Shown here one piece after another: positions 1 to 9,456 of a DNA stretch of 64,000 nucleotides. The notes beneath the pieces are model-generated. The model was not told where the DNA came from. It did not search any database and was given only the letters and a program-made list of their open reading frames with translations. This DNA is from Rebecca billardiae RCC1528 (Eukaryota > Haptophyta): NCBI GenBank assembly GCA_965240325.2, contig OZ251230.1, positions 2,418,001 to 2,482,000 on the forward strand. Direction: 5' to 3'. The translations under genes and the position numbers were made by a program. The number at the start of each line of letters is the position of its first letter. Position 1 is the stretch's first letter.

Positions 1-158
1 GTAGGCCGTCGACAACGAGCACATGGCGCGTGTGCATCGCGCTTGTGCGGCCGCGGCCGGCCGCCGCGGGGCTCGGGAGCTGTGGACGCGACGACGGGCG
101 GCCGAAGGCCGACGCCCACCGCCAAGGACGCCGCTGTCGCGAATCGTCCACGACGCCG

Positions 159-1313
159 ATGCGGCAGCAGCCCGAGAGTGCGATGGACGTGGAGGGGGAT
201 GAAGAGCACGGGCTCCTCGCCGGGCGTCGGATCACGCTGGCGCCGAGCAACGGCCGCGGCAAGGCAGGCGTGGTCGTCGCCGGCATCGCAGTGCTCACAC
301 TCGTGAGCTATCTCGCCCTGGGGACAGACACGCTGGCGACAGACGGCGTGGACGATGTAGCGGACGCACCGGAGCTCCCGACCGTCCTCGGCCCTCATGA
401 GCGCGTGGACGGCTTCGTGCTGGGCTGCATGATGCAAGAGCCCACCAACACACGCGCCGCCAGTCTCTGCATGACGTCCGTGTGCACGCTGCTGGCAACC
501 ACCAACCCGGACCACGTCGTCGTGATGCTCGACGAGCTGATGGAGGCGGCCATCGGCGAGACGCTCAGACTCAACGGCATCCACCTCTTCCGCACCCCGG
601 ACGTGAACACCAGCACCATCGTGCGCGAGGGCTCCCAATGGCCGGATTTCTCCAAAATGCCAAAGCGCAAGATTCCCATCGAGGTCTACTCGGCGAAGAA
701 GTACTACGCGTGGACGTTGCTGCAGTTCAACAGGCTGGTCTACGTCGACGGCACGGACACCCGCTTCCAGCGGAACGCCTCGGGCATGCTCTACCTGGCC
801 GAGCCGTTCGCCGCCGTGACCAGCGCGGCGCCACAGCCGCGCTGCCCGGGGTACTTCAACAACGGCGCGCTGCTCCTCAGGCCGGGCCTGGCGGGGTTCC
901 ACGCGCTCATGTCGACGTACTTCCAGGGCAACTTCACGTACTGCGGCGGCAGCGGGGGTCACCTCGACGACCAGGACCCAATGATCAGCGTCGCGCTCAC
1001 GGGCGTGCTCGGCCCCGTCCACGAGTGGCCGTGTGGTTTCAACTACCGCTCATGGAAGTCGCAGGTGCACTGCCCGCGGCGCGTGGTCGAGCATCACAGC
1101 TACTCGGACGACGCGATGGGCGACTGGCCCGATCGCGCGCGGGACGGCCGGTGTCGCCCTTCGCCGCCTCGCACGCGCCTGCCCGTGCTCTGCCCCGCCC
1201 AGGTCGCACCGCACGCGCTCGCGAAGAAGTGGACTCGGGATGGCTATGACGCGTCCACGGAACATCGGCAACGACGCGCGTGCGCTGACTACTATGGCTA
1301 CTCGCTCAGCTGA
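159..1313 (+). CDS. GT8-like glycosyltransferase, single-pass membrane anchor
   Basis: A 384-residue protein from the ATG at 159; an ATG at 183 is an equally possible start. Residues about 36-55 form one hydrophobic segment after a short basic N-terminus, the pattern of a type II Golgi enzyme. The rest resembles glycogenin-like GT8 transferases. A segment ending VYVDGTDTRF (about 194-203) sits where GT8 enzymes have their metal-binding DxD, and a YFNNGALLLRPG stretch matches the family's FNxG motif. A later DDQDP segment and a histidine-rich HHSYSDD segment match the C-terminal sugar-nucleotide side. The DxD equivalent is spaced D-G-T-D, so metal binding may be shifted by one residue. The acceptor cannot be told from sequence. 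No intron is needed. The frame is open upstream to 30, but only through non-ATG codons. Confidence 0.7.
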   Translation: MRQQPESAMDVEGDEEHGLLAGRRITLAPSNGRGKAGVVVAGIAVLTLVSYLALGTDTLATDGVDDVADAPELPTVLGPHERVDGFVLGCMMQEPTNTRAASLCMTSVCTLLATTNPDHVVVMLDELMEAAIGETLRLNGIHLFRTPDVNTSTIVREGSQWPDFSKMPKRKIPIEVYSAKKYYAWTLLQFNRLVYVDGTDTRFQRNASGMLYLAEPFAAVTSAAPQPRCPGYFNNGALLLRPGLAGFHALMSTYFQGNFTYCGGSGGHLDDQDPMISVALTGVLGPVHEWPCGFNYRSWKSQVHCPRRVVEHHSYSDDAMGDWPDRARDGRCRPSPPRTRLPVLCPAQVAPHALAKKWTRDGYDASTEHRQRRACADYYGYSLS

Positions 1314-1532
1314 TGCTGCTGAGGACGAGCGTAGTCGTCGAGCAGCGTCACCGGGCGGCTGATGACGACGACTACGTTAGATAGATATAATAGTACGCGT
1401 GCTTCACAGGCCGCGCGCCCCATATACTACTGATAACCGTCGGATGTGATCAGAATGACGATTAACGCGCAGCAGTATAGGGCAGCGGGCTCCGAGCGGC
1501 GCCGTCCCGCCTCCCGGGCGTCCGCTGTACAG

Positions 1533-1594
<62 letters not shown>

Positions 1595-1598
1595 TATA

Positions 1599-1680
<82 letters not shown>
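1533..1680. repeat. (TA)n microsatellite, about 148 bp, palindromic
   Basis: Almost pure TA dinucleotides, interrupted by ACTATATACTATAT on the left and ATATAGTATATAT on the right. These interruptions are roughly mirrored, so the tract can fold back on itself. Confidence 0.95.
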
Positions 1681-1682
<2 letters not shown>

Positions 1683-1711
1683 ATACGTACGCGCGTATAG
1701 ACGAGAGAGCG

Positions 1712-1734
1712 CCAGAGAGAGAGAGAGAGAGAGC
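1712..1734. repeat. (GA)n microsatellite
   Basis: A run of about ten GA units, followed by a purine-rich stretch to about 1,780 with further GAGA clusters. Confidence 0.85.
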
Positions 1735-2019
1735 TGAGAGACGAGCAGAGATCGAGAGCGAGAGACGAGACGGAGAGAGTCATCATCAGAGAGTCAGCAG
1801 TATTAGTAGTATATATAGACGCGACTATAGGCTACTGCTGCGCTGCTGCTATTGCTCGGGCTAAGGCGGGCTTGTATATAGCACTGCTCACCGTCGACCG
1901 TAGGCGTATGGCAGCATCGTCATTAACTAATAATGGACGACTACGAGGCAGCCCGGAGCCCCGACGCGCCGCGCGACCGTCGGCAATAATAAACCTAGCC
2001 GAGGGGCTTCGACGCCGAG

Positions 2020-4497
2020 CTAGCCCATGTGCCAGGTGACGATGTCGTCGTCGTCCACGTGGTCGTGGCCGGCCAGGTTGAGGTACGACGCGCGGCTGGC
2101 GATCGGCGGGACTGAGCTGAGCTCGGCCCCGTCCTCGTCGTCCTCGTCGTTGATCGTCGACGCGATCGACGTGTTGGACAGCGTCCGCCTGGTCGAGCGC
2201 GTCTTGGACTTGCGCCGCCAGAGCCCGGGCGGCAGCGCGTGCGCGTGGCCGTTCGGGTTGGCGTGCATCGGCGCGGACGGGTAGCGAGAGCGCTGCAGCG
2301 AGCTGTGCACGTGCAGGCCGCCGCCGAGGACGGCGGCGTGCTCGCCCACCGGCGACGGCTGCAGCGAGCGGTGCGACGCGGATGGCGACGGCGGCTCGCT
2401 CGTCCCCGCCTGCGCCGCCGCGCCGCCGCCGTTCGTGCGCAGCACGCTGTCGAGCGTGTTGTACGACGGCACCTGGCCGATGCCCGCGCTGCCGCCGCCG
2501 CCCTTACTGTTCGCGTGCGCGACGAGGTCGGAGGAGGCGCGCCGGCTAGCGGAGACTGTGTGCGCGCCGCCGCCGCCGCCAGCGAGCAGCTTGGAGTGGA
2601 GCTCGTGGCACACGGCGTCCATCTCCACCTCGATGCGGCAGAGCGAGCGCAGCTGCGACGCGCGCACCCACACGGCGCGCTGCCCGCGCAGCACCGCCTT
2701 GCGCACGTACTCGGCCGTCGGGTTGTCGATCATGTGGAGCAGGTCGGCGGTCGGGTAGCGCGGGAAGAGGTTCACGTCTCCATCATACTCCTGCACGACC
2801 AGGTTGGCGAAGCGCGAGAGGTTCGTCTTGAACGGCAGCCGGCCGAGCGTGAGCTCCGAGATCGTCCGGATGTACGACGTCGCCTCCGCGCGCAGCATGC
2901 GCAGGAGCGACGCGGTGATCCCGCCGTTGGCGATGCCCGACTCGTCAATCGCCTTGGTGGACAGGATCGTCGCGGCGGGGTTGACTTGTGAGACGATGAA
3001 GAAGTTGATGTTGAACAGCTCGGTGAGCCGCGCCTTGGGCAGGTCGGAGTCGACGCAGCCGTCGGTGAACTTGAGCTCGGCGAGCGGCACCGCCTGCCCG
3101 CGGTGGTCGCGCGCCCAGAGCTCGCACGCGGCGAAGATGCCGGGGACCGCCGAGCTCGCGCGGCACGCGGACCAGATAAGTACGTGCGGCGCTGTGAGAT
3201 AGTTGAGCAGCATGGGCTCGCGGCCGTCGGAGCGCGAGACCATCACGTTCAGGATCCGCCCCGTGTGGTTGAACGCCTCGAGGAACGTCACGTCGCCCAC
3301 CAGGTCGTAGATCGTCTGCCCGAGCACTTCGACCGACAGTATGGGCTGGCGCGACCACAGCGTGCGCAACAGCCGGCCAAGCCGCGCGAGCGGGCCGCGG
3401 CGCGAGGCCTCGGCCGCGGCGTCGCGCGCGGCCGGGCCGTCGGCGCGCGGCGCGGCGCCCGCACCCGAGTCCGCTCCGCCCGCCGGCTGCTCCGCACCGC
3501 CGCCGCCACCATCCTCACCGCCGCCGCCGCTGCTGCTCGGGCGGTTGTTCGAATTTGCTTCCTCGAAGAAGACGCACTCGGTGACGAGCGTCTCGAGCGC
3601 GTCCTGATCAAACAGCAGCTCCTGCAGCTCGGCGGAGGTGCGCACGCCGGCCATCGCGGCGATGATCGAGCCGGCCGAGCTGCCCGAGAGGATGCGCGGC
3701 AGCAGCCGCAGCTCGAGCATCGCCTTCAGCACGCCGAGGTGGTGCACGCCCAGCGCCGCGCCGCCCGACAGGTGCAGCGCCGTTCGTCCAAACGCGTGGC
3801 GGGTTTCGTTAAAGAAGGCGAGCACGTCGCGCACGGTGAGGAGGACGCCGTCGTTGGAGCGCTGCGCGCTCAGCCCGGCGTCCTTCACGTGCCGGATCGC
3901 CTCGACCGTCGCCTCGAGGTACTCGTCCAGCACGTGCTTCGTCCCGCACAGCGCGGGCCCGTTGTACAGCTCGGGCCGGCCGATCGCAAATTGCGTTCGG
4001 TACATGCGCGAGCGCAGCTGGTACATGAGCTCGAAGACGTGGTTCTCGCGGCGGCAGCGGTGGAGCTCGTCGATGAGCGCGCGCACCGCCTCGTGCGGGT
4101 ACAGCGCCGAGCGCGGGTTGCTCTTCCACGCGATCGCGACGGTGGACGACGCGTCGATCGCGGCCGCCGCCTGAGCGTACTCCTGATACGACGTCGCGCG
4201 GTCGAGCTTGTCCCAGTCGGCGGGCGCGCCGCTGCGCAGCCTGCGCAGGGCGCGGAAGGGGGCGCGAGCGCCTCGTCGCGCCAGCAGGATCAGGTGCAGG
4301 ATGATCGCCAGCGAGAACTGCCGCAGGAAGACGTCGGGTGCGAACAGGAGCCGGACAAACTTGGCGACGATCCGCAGCGCGGGGCCGAGCCCGTCCGGCT
4401 GGCGGAAGAGCGCGGCGATCAGCGCGGCGAGGCGGCGTCGGCTGGACTGGTCCACGCCGAACGCGACCAGGAGCGCGGGCGACGCGTCGCCACCCAT
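2020..4497 (-). CDS. Patatin-domain triacylglycerol lipase (SDP1/Tgl type)
   Basis: An 825-residue protein from the ATG at 4497; the frame upstream to 4650 has no ATG. It is a serine lipase with a Ser-Asp dyad. The patatin core shows the oxyanion loop GGAALG at about 245-250, the nucleophile elbow GSSAG with Ser 274, and FTDGCVDSDLP with Asp 479. The region before the core (about 90-210) matches the DUF3336 segment found in plant SDP1 and yeast Tgl3/4/5 lipases. The stretch LFNINFFIVSQVNP after the Asp is typical of this subgroup. It would be expected to hydrolyse storage triacylglycerol on lipid droplets. A Gly/Ala-rich insert (about 320-370) splits the core, and the last 170 residues are low complexity. 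It is divergent from the coiled-coil gene, with about 178 bp between start codons. Confidence 0.85.
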   Translation of the reverse strand: MGGDASPALLVAFGVDQSSRRRLAALIAALFRQPDGLGPALRIVAKFVRLLFAPDVFLRQFSLAIILHLILLARRGARAPFRALRRLRSGAPADWDKLDRATSYQEYAQAAAAIDASSTVAIAWKSNPRSALYPHEAVRALIDELHRCRRENHVFELMYQLRSRMYRTQFAIGRPELYNGPALCGTKHVLDEYLEATVEAIRHVKDAGLSAQRSNDGVLLTVRDVLAFFNETRHAFGRTALHLSGGAALGVHHLGVLKAMLELRLLPRILSGSSAGSIIAAMAGVRTSAELQELLFDQDALETLVTECVFFEEANSNNRPSSSGGGGEDGGGGGAEQPAGGADSGAGAAPRADGPAARDAAAEASRRGPLARLGRLLRTLWSRQPILSVEVLGQTIYDLVGDVTFLEAFNHTGRILNVMVSRSDGREPMLLNYLTAPHVLIWSACRASSAVPGIFAACELWARDHRGQAVPLAELKFTDGCVDSDLPKARLTELFNINFFIVSQVNPAATILSTKAIDESGIANGGITASLLRMLRAEATSYIRTISELTLGRLPFKTNLSRFANLVVQEYDGDVNLFPRYPTADLLHMIDNPTAEYVRKAVLRGQRAVWVRASQLRSLCRIEVEMDAVCHELHSKLLAGGGGGAHTVSASRRASSDLVAHANSKGGGGSAGIGQVPSYNTLDSVLRTNGGGAAAQAGTSEPPSPSASHRSLQPSPVGEHAAVLGGGLHVHSSLQRSRYPSAPMHANPNGHAHALPPGLWRRKSKTRSTRRTLSNTSIASTINDEDDEDGAELSSVPPIASRASYLNLAGHDHVDDDDIVTWHMG

Positions 4498-4675
4498 CCG
4501 CGGGCTGATGAGCGGCGCGCCCCGCAAGCCCGCCCGTTCGTGACGACGATCGCCTTCGTCAGGGTGTATCTTGGACGGCACCGGCAGCGGCCGTGAGCCG
4601 GACTGCCCTTTTGCTTTCACGCGCTGCCGACAGATGGGTCCGGCTTTCAAGCCTTTCAGCTCGACCGGTCAAACA
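4498..4675. promoter_or_regulatory. Shared divergent upstream region
   Basis: A short interval between the lipase ATG (4497, minus) and the coiled-coil ATG (4676, plus), presumed to hold both promoters. I see no clear TATA box or repeated element. The start assignment affects its length: an in-frame ATG at 4634 could shorten it. Confidence 0.45.
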
Positions 4676-5791
4676 ATGGCGGCCCATCGGCCGTTGAGCT
4701 CACCCCCCTTGAGCACACGCACGGATGCGGGTGTGTGGCGGGTGCGGTACGAGCTCGCGGCACAGGCGAGAGGCATTGCCGAAGCATGGCGCGAGCAGTA
4801 CGAGCTGCAGGCGGAGCAGGCCATGGCGACCGCGGCGACTGCTCACAAGCTGCGCGGCGCGCTGCGCGATGCGCAGCAGGCGGAGCGCGCGGCCAACTCG
4901 CGCGCGGGCGCAGCAGAGGCGCAGATGCAGGCAGCGCGCGCAGACGCGGCGCGGTGGAAGCACAAGGCCACCGCACTCACGGCCGGCAAGCTGTACGTCG
5001 ACCTGGACAGCGCTGAGCGCGAGTGCGAGGAGCTGCGCGCGCACGTGGCTGACCTCGAGCGACGGCTGAGCGCGAGCGCGCGCTCGCGGCCCGGCTCGGC
5101 GACAGCCCGCGCCCATCAGCGGCTGCGCCAGAGGACCGAGGAGGAGGAGGCCGAGGAGCGCGCGCAAGAGATCGCGCGGCAGGTCGAGAGCGCGCGCGAC
5201 GCCATCGAGCACGCGGCCAACTTCGAGGCGGAGAAGGCTCGGAACGCGCTCGCGGTCGCGAGCGCGCGCGCAGACAAGGCCTCGGCCGATCTGCGGCGCA
5301 CGCGGCGCGAGCTCGAGAGCGCGCAGGCCGCGTCGGCGGAGCTCGAGCGCCAGGCGACGCTCTGGCGCTCCAAGTACCTCGAGGTCGTCAAGACCAGCAC
5401 GCTCGGAGGCGCGGCTGCCGCGGACCGGGAGGCCGCCGAGGGCGGAGCAGCGGCGCGCCGTCGGCCGGCTGCGCACGACCAGCCCGGACCGCCCGGACCT
5501 CTGCTCGGCCTGTCGAGCAGCGGGGTGCAGGCCGAGGCGCGGGCGTGGGAGGCGCTCGCGCGCGAGCGAGAGGAGACGCTCCGCGCCGTCAGCCGCTCGC
5601 TGCGCCTGCTGCAGTCGGGCAGCGGCGCCGGTGGCGTGGGCCACGACCTCGCGCTGCGTGCGCTCACGCAGGAGGTCGAGCGGAAGCTGGTCGGAGCCGC
5701 CGTGGTGATGGGACCGGCTGGGCTCGCGGTGTCGCGGCTCGAGCACGAGCCGGGCTGGCCGGAGCCTGCAAGCGGGCTCAGCCGACATTGA
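4676..5791 (+). CDS. Coiled-coil protein of unknown function
   Basis: A 371-residue protein from the ATG at 4676 (context ACAATGG); an in-frame ATG at 4634 is possible. From about residue 20 to 245 it is almost continuously helical and rich in Ala, Glu, Arg and Gln, with heptad-like spacing (for example AERECEELRAHVADLERRL), so a long coiled coil is the main visible feature. The last 120 residues are a Gly/Pro linker and a second short helical block (ALAREREETLRAVSRSLRLL). There is no signal peptide or membrane segment. I do not recognise a family. A cytoskeletal or scaffold role is the usual meaning of such architecture but is not shown here. Confidence 0.65.
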   Translation: MAAHRPLSSPPLSTRTDAGVWRVRYELAAQARGIAEAWREQYELQAEQAMATAATAHKLRGALRDAQQAERAANSRAGAAEAQMQAARADAARWKHKATALTAGKLYVDLDSAERECEELRAHVADLERRLSASARSRPGSATARAHQRLRQRTEEEEAEERAQEIARQVESARDAIEHAANFEAEKARNALAVASARADKASADLRRTRRELESAQAASAELERQATLWRSKYLEVVKTSTLGGAAAADREAAEGGAAARRRPAAHDQPGPPGPLLGLSSSGVQAEARAWEALAREREETLRAVSRSLRLLQSGSGAGGVGHDLALRALTQEVERKLVGAAVVMGPAGLAVSRLEHEPGWPEPASGLSRH

Positions 5792-6379
5792 TGGCATCGC
5801 CGTGCAGGCGGCGTGCCCGGGCTTCAATACGACACTACCGTCGGGCTATGACGCGCACGCAATGCAGGCTGAGGCAGTGGCGCTATGCCCGATAGGCTAT
5901 GGCGACTGACTCGGGAGTCGGGGCTGCGGGCGGCGACGGCGCCGCTGCGACGTATGCATCATATTGATGCATGAACTTCTGCACAGTATAGCATATCAGT
6001 GCTGCTGAGTGCATGCACTGATCATGATGATGACGCGATGATACTTGTTGAGTAAAAGACAAAGTCGCCGAGAGCCCGAGGCTGCGCGCGCTGATGAGCC
6101 TGATCGGTGATCCGAGTGACGACCGATTCTGAGTCGCCAGACGCCATCCGAGTATTCCAAGTGATCCGCATCGCCATTCTGATGATTCTGAAAAGCGCGC
6201 TCTGCACTCTGCTGTCTGCAGTCGCTGGGTCGACGCCGATATCAGTTCTTTCGACGACGTGCGCCAGTGAGGGCGCAGGCGCAGCCCAGGGATCACGGTG
6301 GTGAGCACGCGCGCGCGGCGAGAGCCGGACGCCCGCTAGCTCAGAGCTAGGAGCCCGCACAGTTGTGCTCTGGCGCGTC
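5792..6379. other. Intergenic spacer
   Basis: The 588 bases lie between convergent genes. Sequence is mixed and lower in GC than the genes. I see no gene, RNA or element. Confidence 0.6.
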
Positions 6380-8395
6380 TCAGTCGAACTTGGGCTCGAA
6401 GATGGTGCGAGTGCCGTACCACCGCCCCTGCAGCATCAGGTTCCAGTACGCGAACGGGAAGACCACCTGCGGAGGACGGCGCGCGCGGCGCGCGCGAGGG
6501 CCGGGGAGGGCGCGCGCGCGCGCGCTCAGCGTGCGCGCTCATGCGCAGAGCCCCGCCCGCTGCACAGCAGCGGGCTCGCGCCGAGCGCGCCCGCCCACCC
6601 GGCCGCGCGCCGAGCGCGCCGCCGCGCGCGGCCGCACCGTCTTGAGATAGTAGAAGAGCGAATATTCCTTGGCCTGGTTGAAGAAGGAGCCGAGCGCGCC
6701 GAACGTCTCTTTCGGCACGCCGCCGTACTTGAATTCGGCCAGGATCAGCTTGCCTCGCGACGTCAGGATCGGGCACGACGTGTACCCTGCCCGGGCGAGC
6801 GAGCGAGCGGCGCAGGGCGCGGGGGGCCGGAGCGCGGGCGGTCGGCGCACGCTCCGCGTGACGACAACCGGCGGGTTCGTGTGCCGCGCGCGCAGCGGGC
6901 GGCTGGGCGGCGCGCGTGCGCACCGTCGTAGCGCGCGGTGGGCTCCTTCTTGTCCATCGTCTTCAGCACGTTGTGCACGAGCACGGGCGCCTGCGCCGTG
7001 ATCGCCGCCGCCGTCTTGGAGGTGGGCAGGTTGGTGCAGTCGCCGATGCCGAACACGTTTTTGAAGCGCGAGTGCTGCAGCGTCTCCTTGTCCACCTCGA
7101 CGAAGCCCGTGGACGGGTCGGCGAGCTTGGAGTTGCGCACGCAGGGCGGCGGGCCCATCTTCGGCGTCACGTGCAGGAAGTCGTACGCCTTCGCCACCCG
7201 CTTCCCCTCCGACGTGACGAAGTACGCCACCTTCTTCTTGCCGTCCACTTCGACAAGCTCATGCCGGAAGTGCGCGCTCACACCCCGCTCCTCCCGCAGC
7301 CGCTCGAGCTCGGCCTCGTACTTGGGGATGGCGAACATCTTGGGGAGGCCGGTGTAGAACTCGACGGAGACGTGCTCGCGGCACAGCGCCTTGAGCCGCC
7401 AGAAGTCCTCGGCGAGCCACATCACCTTCTGTGGCGCTGCGGACGCGCGCGCGCGCGAGAGCGCGGGAGGCGCCGCGCCGCGGGCACCGGGCCGAACGAG
7501 CGTGGCGGGCGTGGCGCGCGCGCGCGGTCAGCGTGGCGCGCGTGGCACGGCGGCGGGCGTGCGGGGCGCACACGCCCGGTGCGATGTACACGCACGCCGT
7601 GCCACCACGCCATCCCCGCCGTGCCCTGCCGCCGGCGCCACGCGGCGCGCGCCGCGCGCACCACCGCCGCACTTGACCCCCGTCGACGGCTGCGTGAAGA
7701 TGGCCGTGCCGCGCGTGAGCGCCTGCACGTTGTTCCACACGACGTCGGAGAACTTGTAGTCGTAGACCGACGCCACGCCATCCTGCGGGGGCACACGCCG
7801 GCGCAGCACGCGGGTGCGCACACGCTGGTGAGCGCGCGCTCGGACCGCCCCGTGCGCACTCACTCGCGCGTGCGGCGCGCACATGGCCGATGGCCTCTGG
7901 CAGGCCCTTGATGGCGGCCCAGTCGATCTTGAGGCCCGTCGCAACGATGAGGTAGTCGTACTTCACGCGAGTCCCGTCGCCGAGCACCACCGTCGACTTC
8001 TCGGGCTCGAATCCTGCGGCCTCCTGCTTAAGCCATGTCACGTCCGGAGGCATCACCGAGCCCATCGGTCGGCGCGACTTCTCCACGGGCACCAGGCCGC
8101 CCGCCACCATGGTCCACATGGGCTGGTAGTAGTGCCAGTCCGAGGGCTCGATGACCGCCACGTCGGCGTTCGCGCCGATCTTGCGCGTCAGCATCGCCGC
8201 GACCGAGAGGCCGCCAGCGCCGCCGCCGACCACGACGATGCGGTGCTTCTCCGTGCCATCCTTTGAGATGACGTGCGGGATCGATTTGGCCTCGGCGGGG
8301 CTCGAGGTCGACGAGAGAGATGCCGCGCCGTACAGCGCGGCACCCGCGCTCGCCGCGAGGGCGCCCCGTGAGAGGAGCCGCAAGCGGCCGAACAT
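6380..8395 (-). CDS. SQOR: Sulfide:quinone oxidoreductase, mitochondrial, 5 exons
   Basis: Exons on the minus strand are 8395-7883, 7782-7662, 7436-6924, 6786-6638 and 6466-6380, giving 460 residues, close to the 450 of the human enzyme. All four introns (100, 225, 137 and 171 nt) begin GTGCG and end AG, and joining them restores conserved blocks: GLPEAIGH/DGVASVYDYK, VKCGG/APQKVMW, ARYDG/YTSCPIL and YYLKT/VVFPFAYWNLML. The enzyme oxidises hydrogen sulfide and passes electrons through FAD to quinone. Visible features are the FAD-binding VVGGGAGGLS near residue 53 and the GIGDC FAD motif in exon 3. The N-terminus MFGRLRLLSRG is basic and hydrophobic, as in a mitochondrial targeting peptide. 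It starts at the ATG at 8395; the frame upstream has no ATG. The identification is secure; the exact start less so. Confidence 0.92.
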
Positions 8396-9456
8396 TTCGC
8401 AGCCAAGTGCGCGCGCGTGCGGTCCTACTCGGCCGCCCTGCTGGCAGTGGTGGTTGGCTGTCCTCGTCCGGAAGGCTCCGCGCACGGCCCAAAGCCGTCA
8501 AATACGAGTACGCACCGACGCAGCGATCTGATTGGCTCATGAATACACACAGCACCCGCCGAGTTCTTCAGTCCGGGCTCTCCGGCTCCCGGGACACCTG
8601 CCCCTGGCAAACGTCTGCGAGCCGCGCAGCATCCGCGTGCGCCTCCCGTCGGTTCTCCTCAAGTGTTCTAATGATGCGATGTGTGAGGCCGGCTGTGAGA
8701 CATGTCCCTGGTCCCCGCCGAATACAGTAGCTGCTAAGGCGCGTCTTGAGTCTTGACTGATGCTGGCGTGGATGCTGCCTTGTGTGTGCCTCGAGTCTGC
8801 TGTCGTGCCGTGCTCTCTCGCGGGTCGTCCATGGCGACAGCACGGCACCGTTCAGAGCGCACTACTACAGCCAGGCTAGCGTCTTGTCACACTCTACGCG
8901 AGGAGGAGGCTTGAGCATCCGGCTAACCAACCTGCCGCGATCACAGTCGAATGCAGGAGGCAAGCTGCATGCGAGCGCACACAACGGAAGCATCGCAAGC
9001 TCGACGAGTTAGCGGCGGCGCACCGCGTAGAGCTGGTGTCGATTGCAGTCCATATAAATATCTGCGTTTGGTCGCCAACTGACACGGGCGCGACGCCGCC
9101 AAGGCAGAGTGCTTGCAGCTTCGCGAGACCGCCGCCGCACAGAATTTGCCGCCTCGGCGCATCGTCACACTGCCGTGCATCGCGAGTGACCCCTGTGTCA
9201 AGGCGACGCACCGAGGGAAGGCGACGCAGCATGCATTGGCAGCATCGTTCGCCACAGCACAGCGTCTTAGTACGAGCATGCGCCAACGACGTGCCATCAT
9301 CACCCCGCCACTCGCCCCACCACCCATTTCGCCATTGCGTGGTGGGGGGGCAGCGTCCGGAGTCCCGGACTCGCCTGCTCAGGACTCCCCCAGCCGGCGC
9401 TCTTTCGGGCGCGCTTCAGCGGACCAGGGCTGGCTGGCGCGGAGGAAAGCGCGCCC
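8396..9456. other. Intergenic spacer upstream of SQOR and the Lon-type gene
   Basis: Just over 1 kb between two divergent genes. Open frames here are short, without recognisable protein content. No repeat or RNA gene seen. Confidence 0.6.

Larger units (their letters stand above)
1314..2019. other. Intergenic spacer with microsatellites
   Basis: No gene seen. It holds a long TA repeat and a short GA repeat, listed separately, then about 290 bases of unremarkable sequence before the convergent lipase stop codon. Confidence 0.7.

Noticed and set aside
1446-1700. Ile-Tyr repeat frame over the TA microsatellite
   Set aside because: It is the translation of a dinucleotide repeat.
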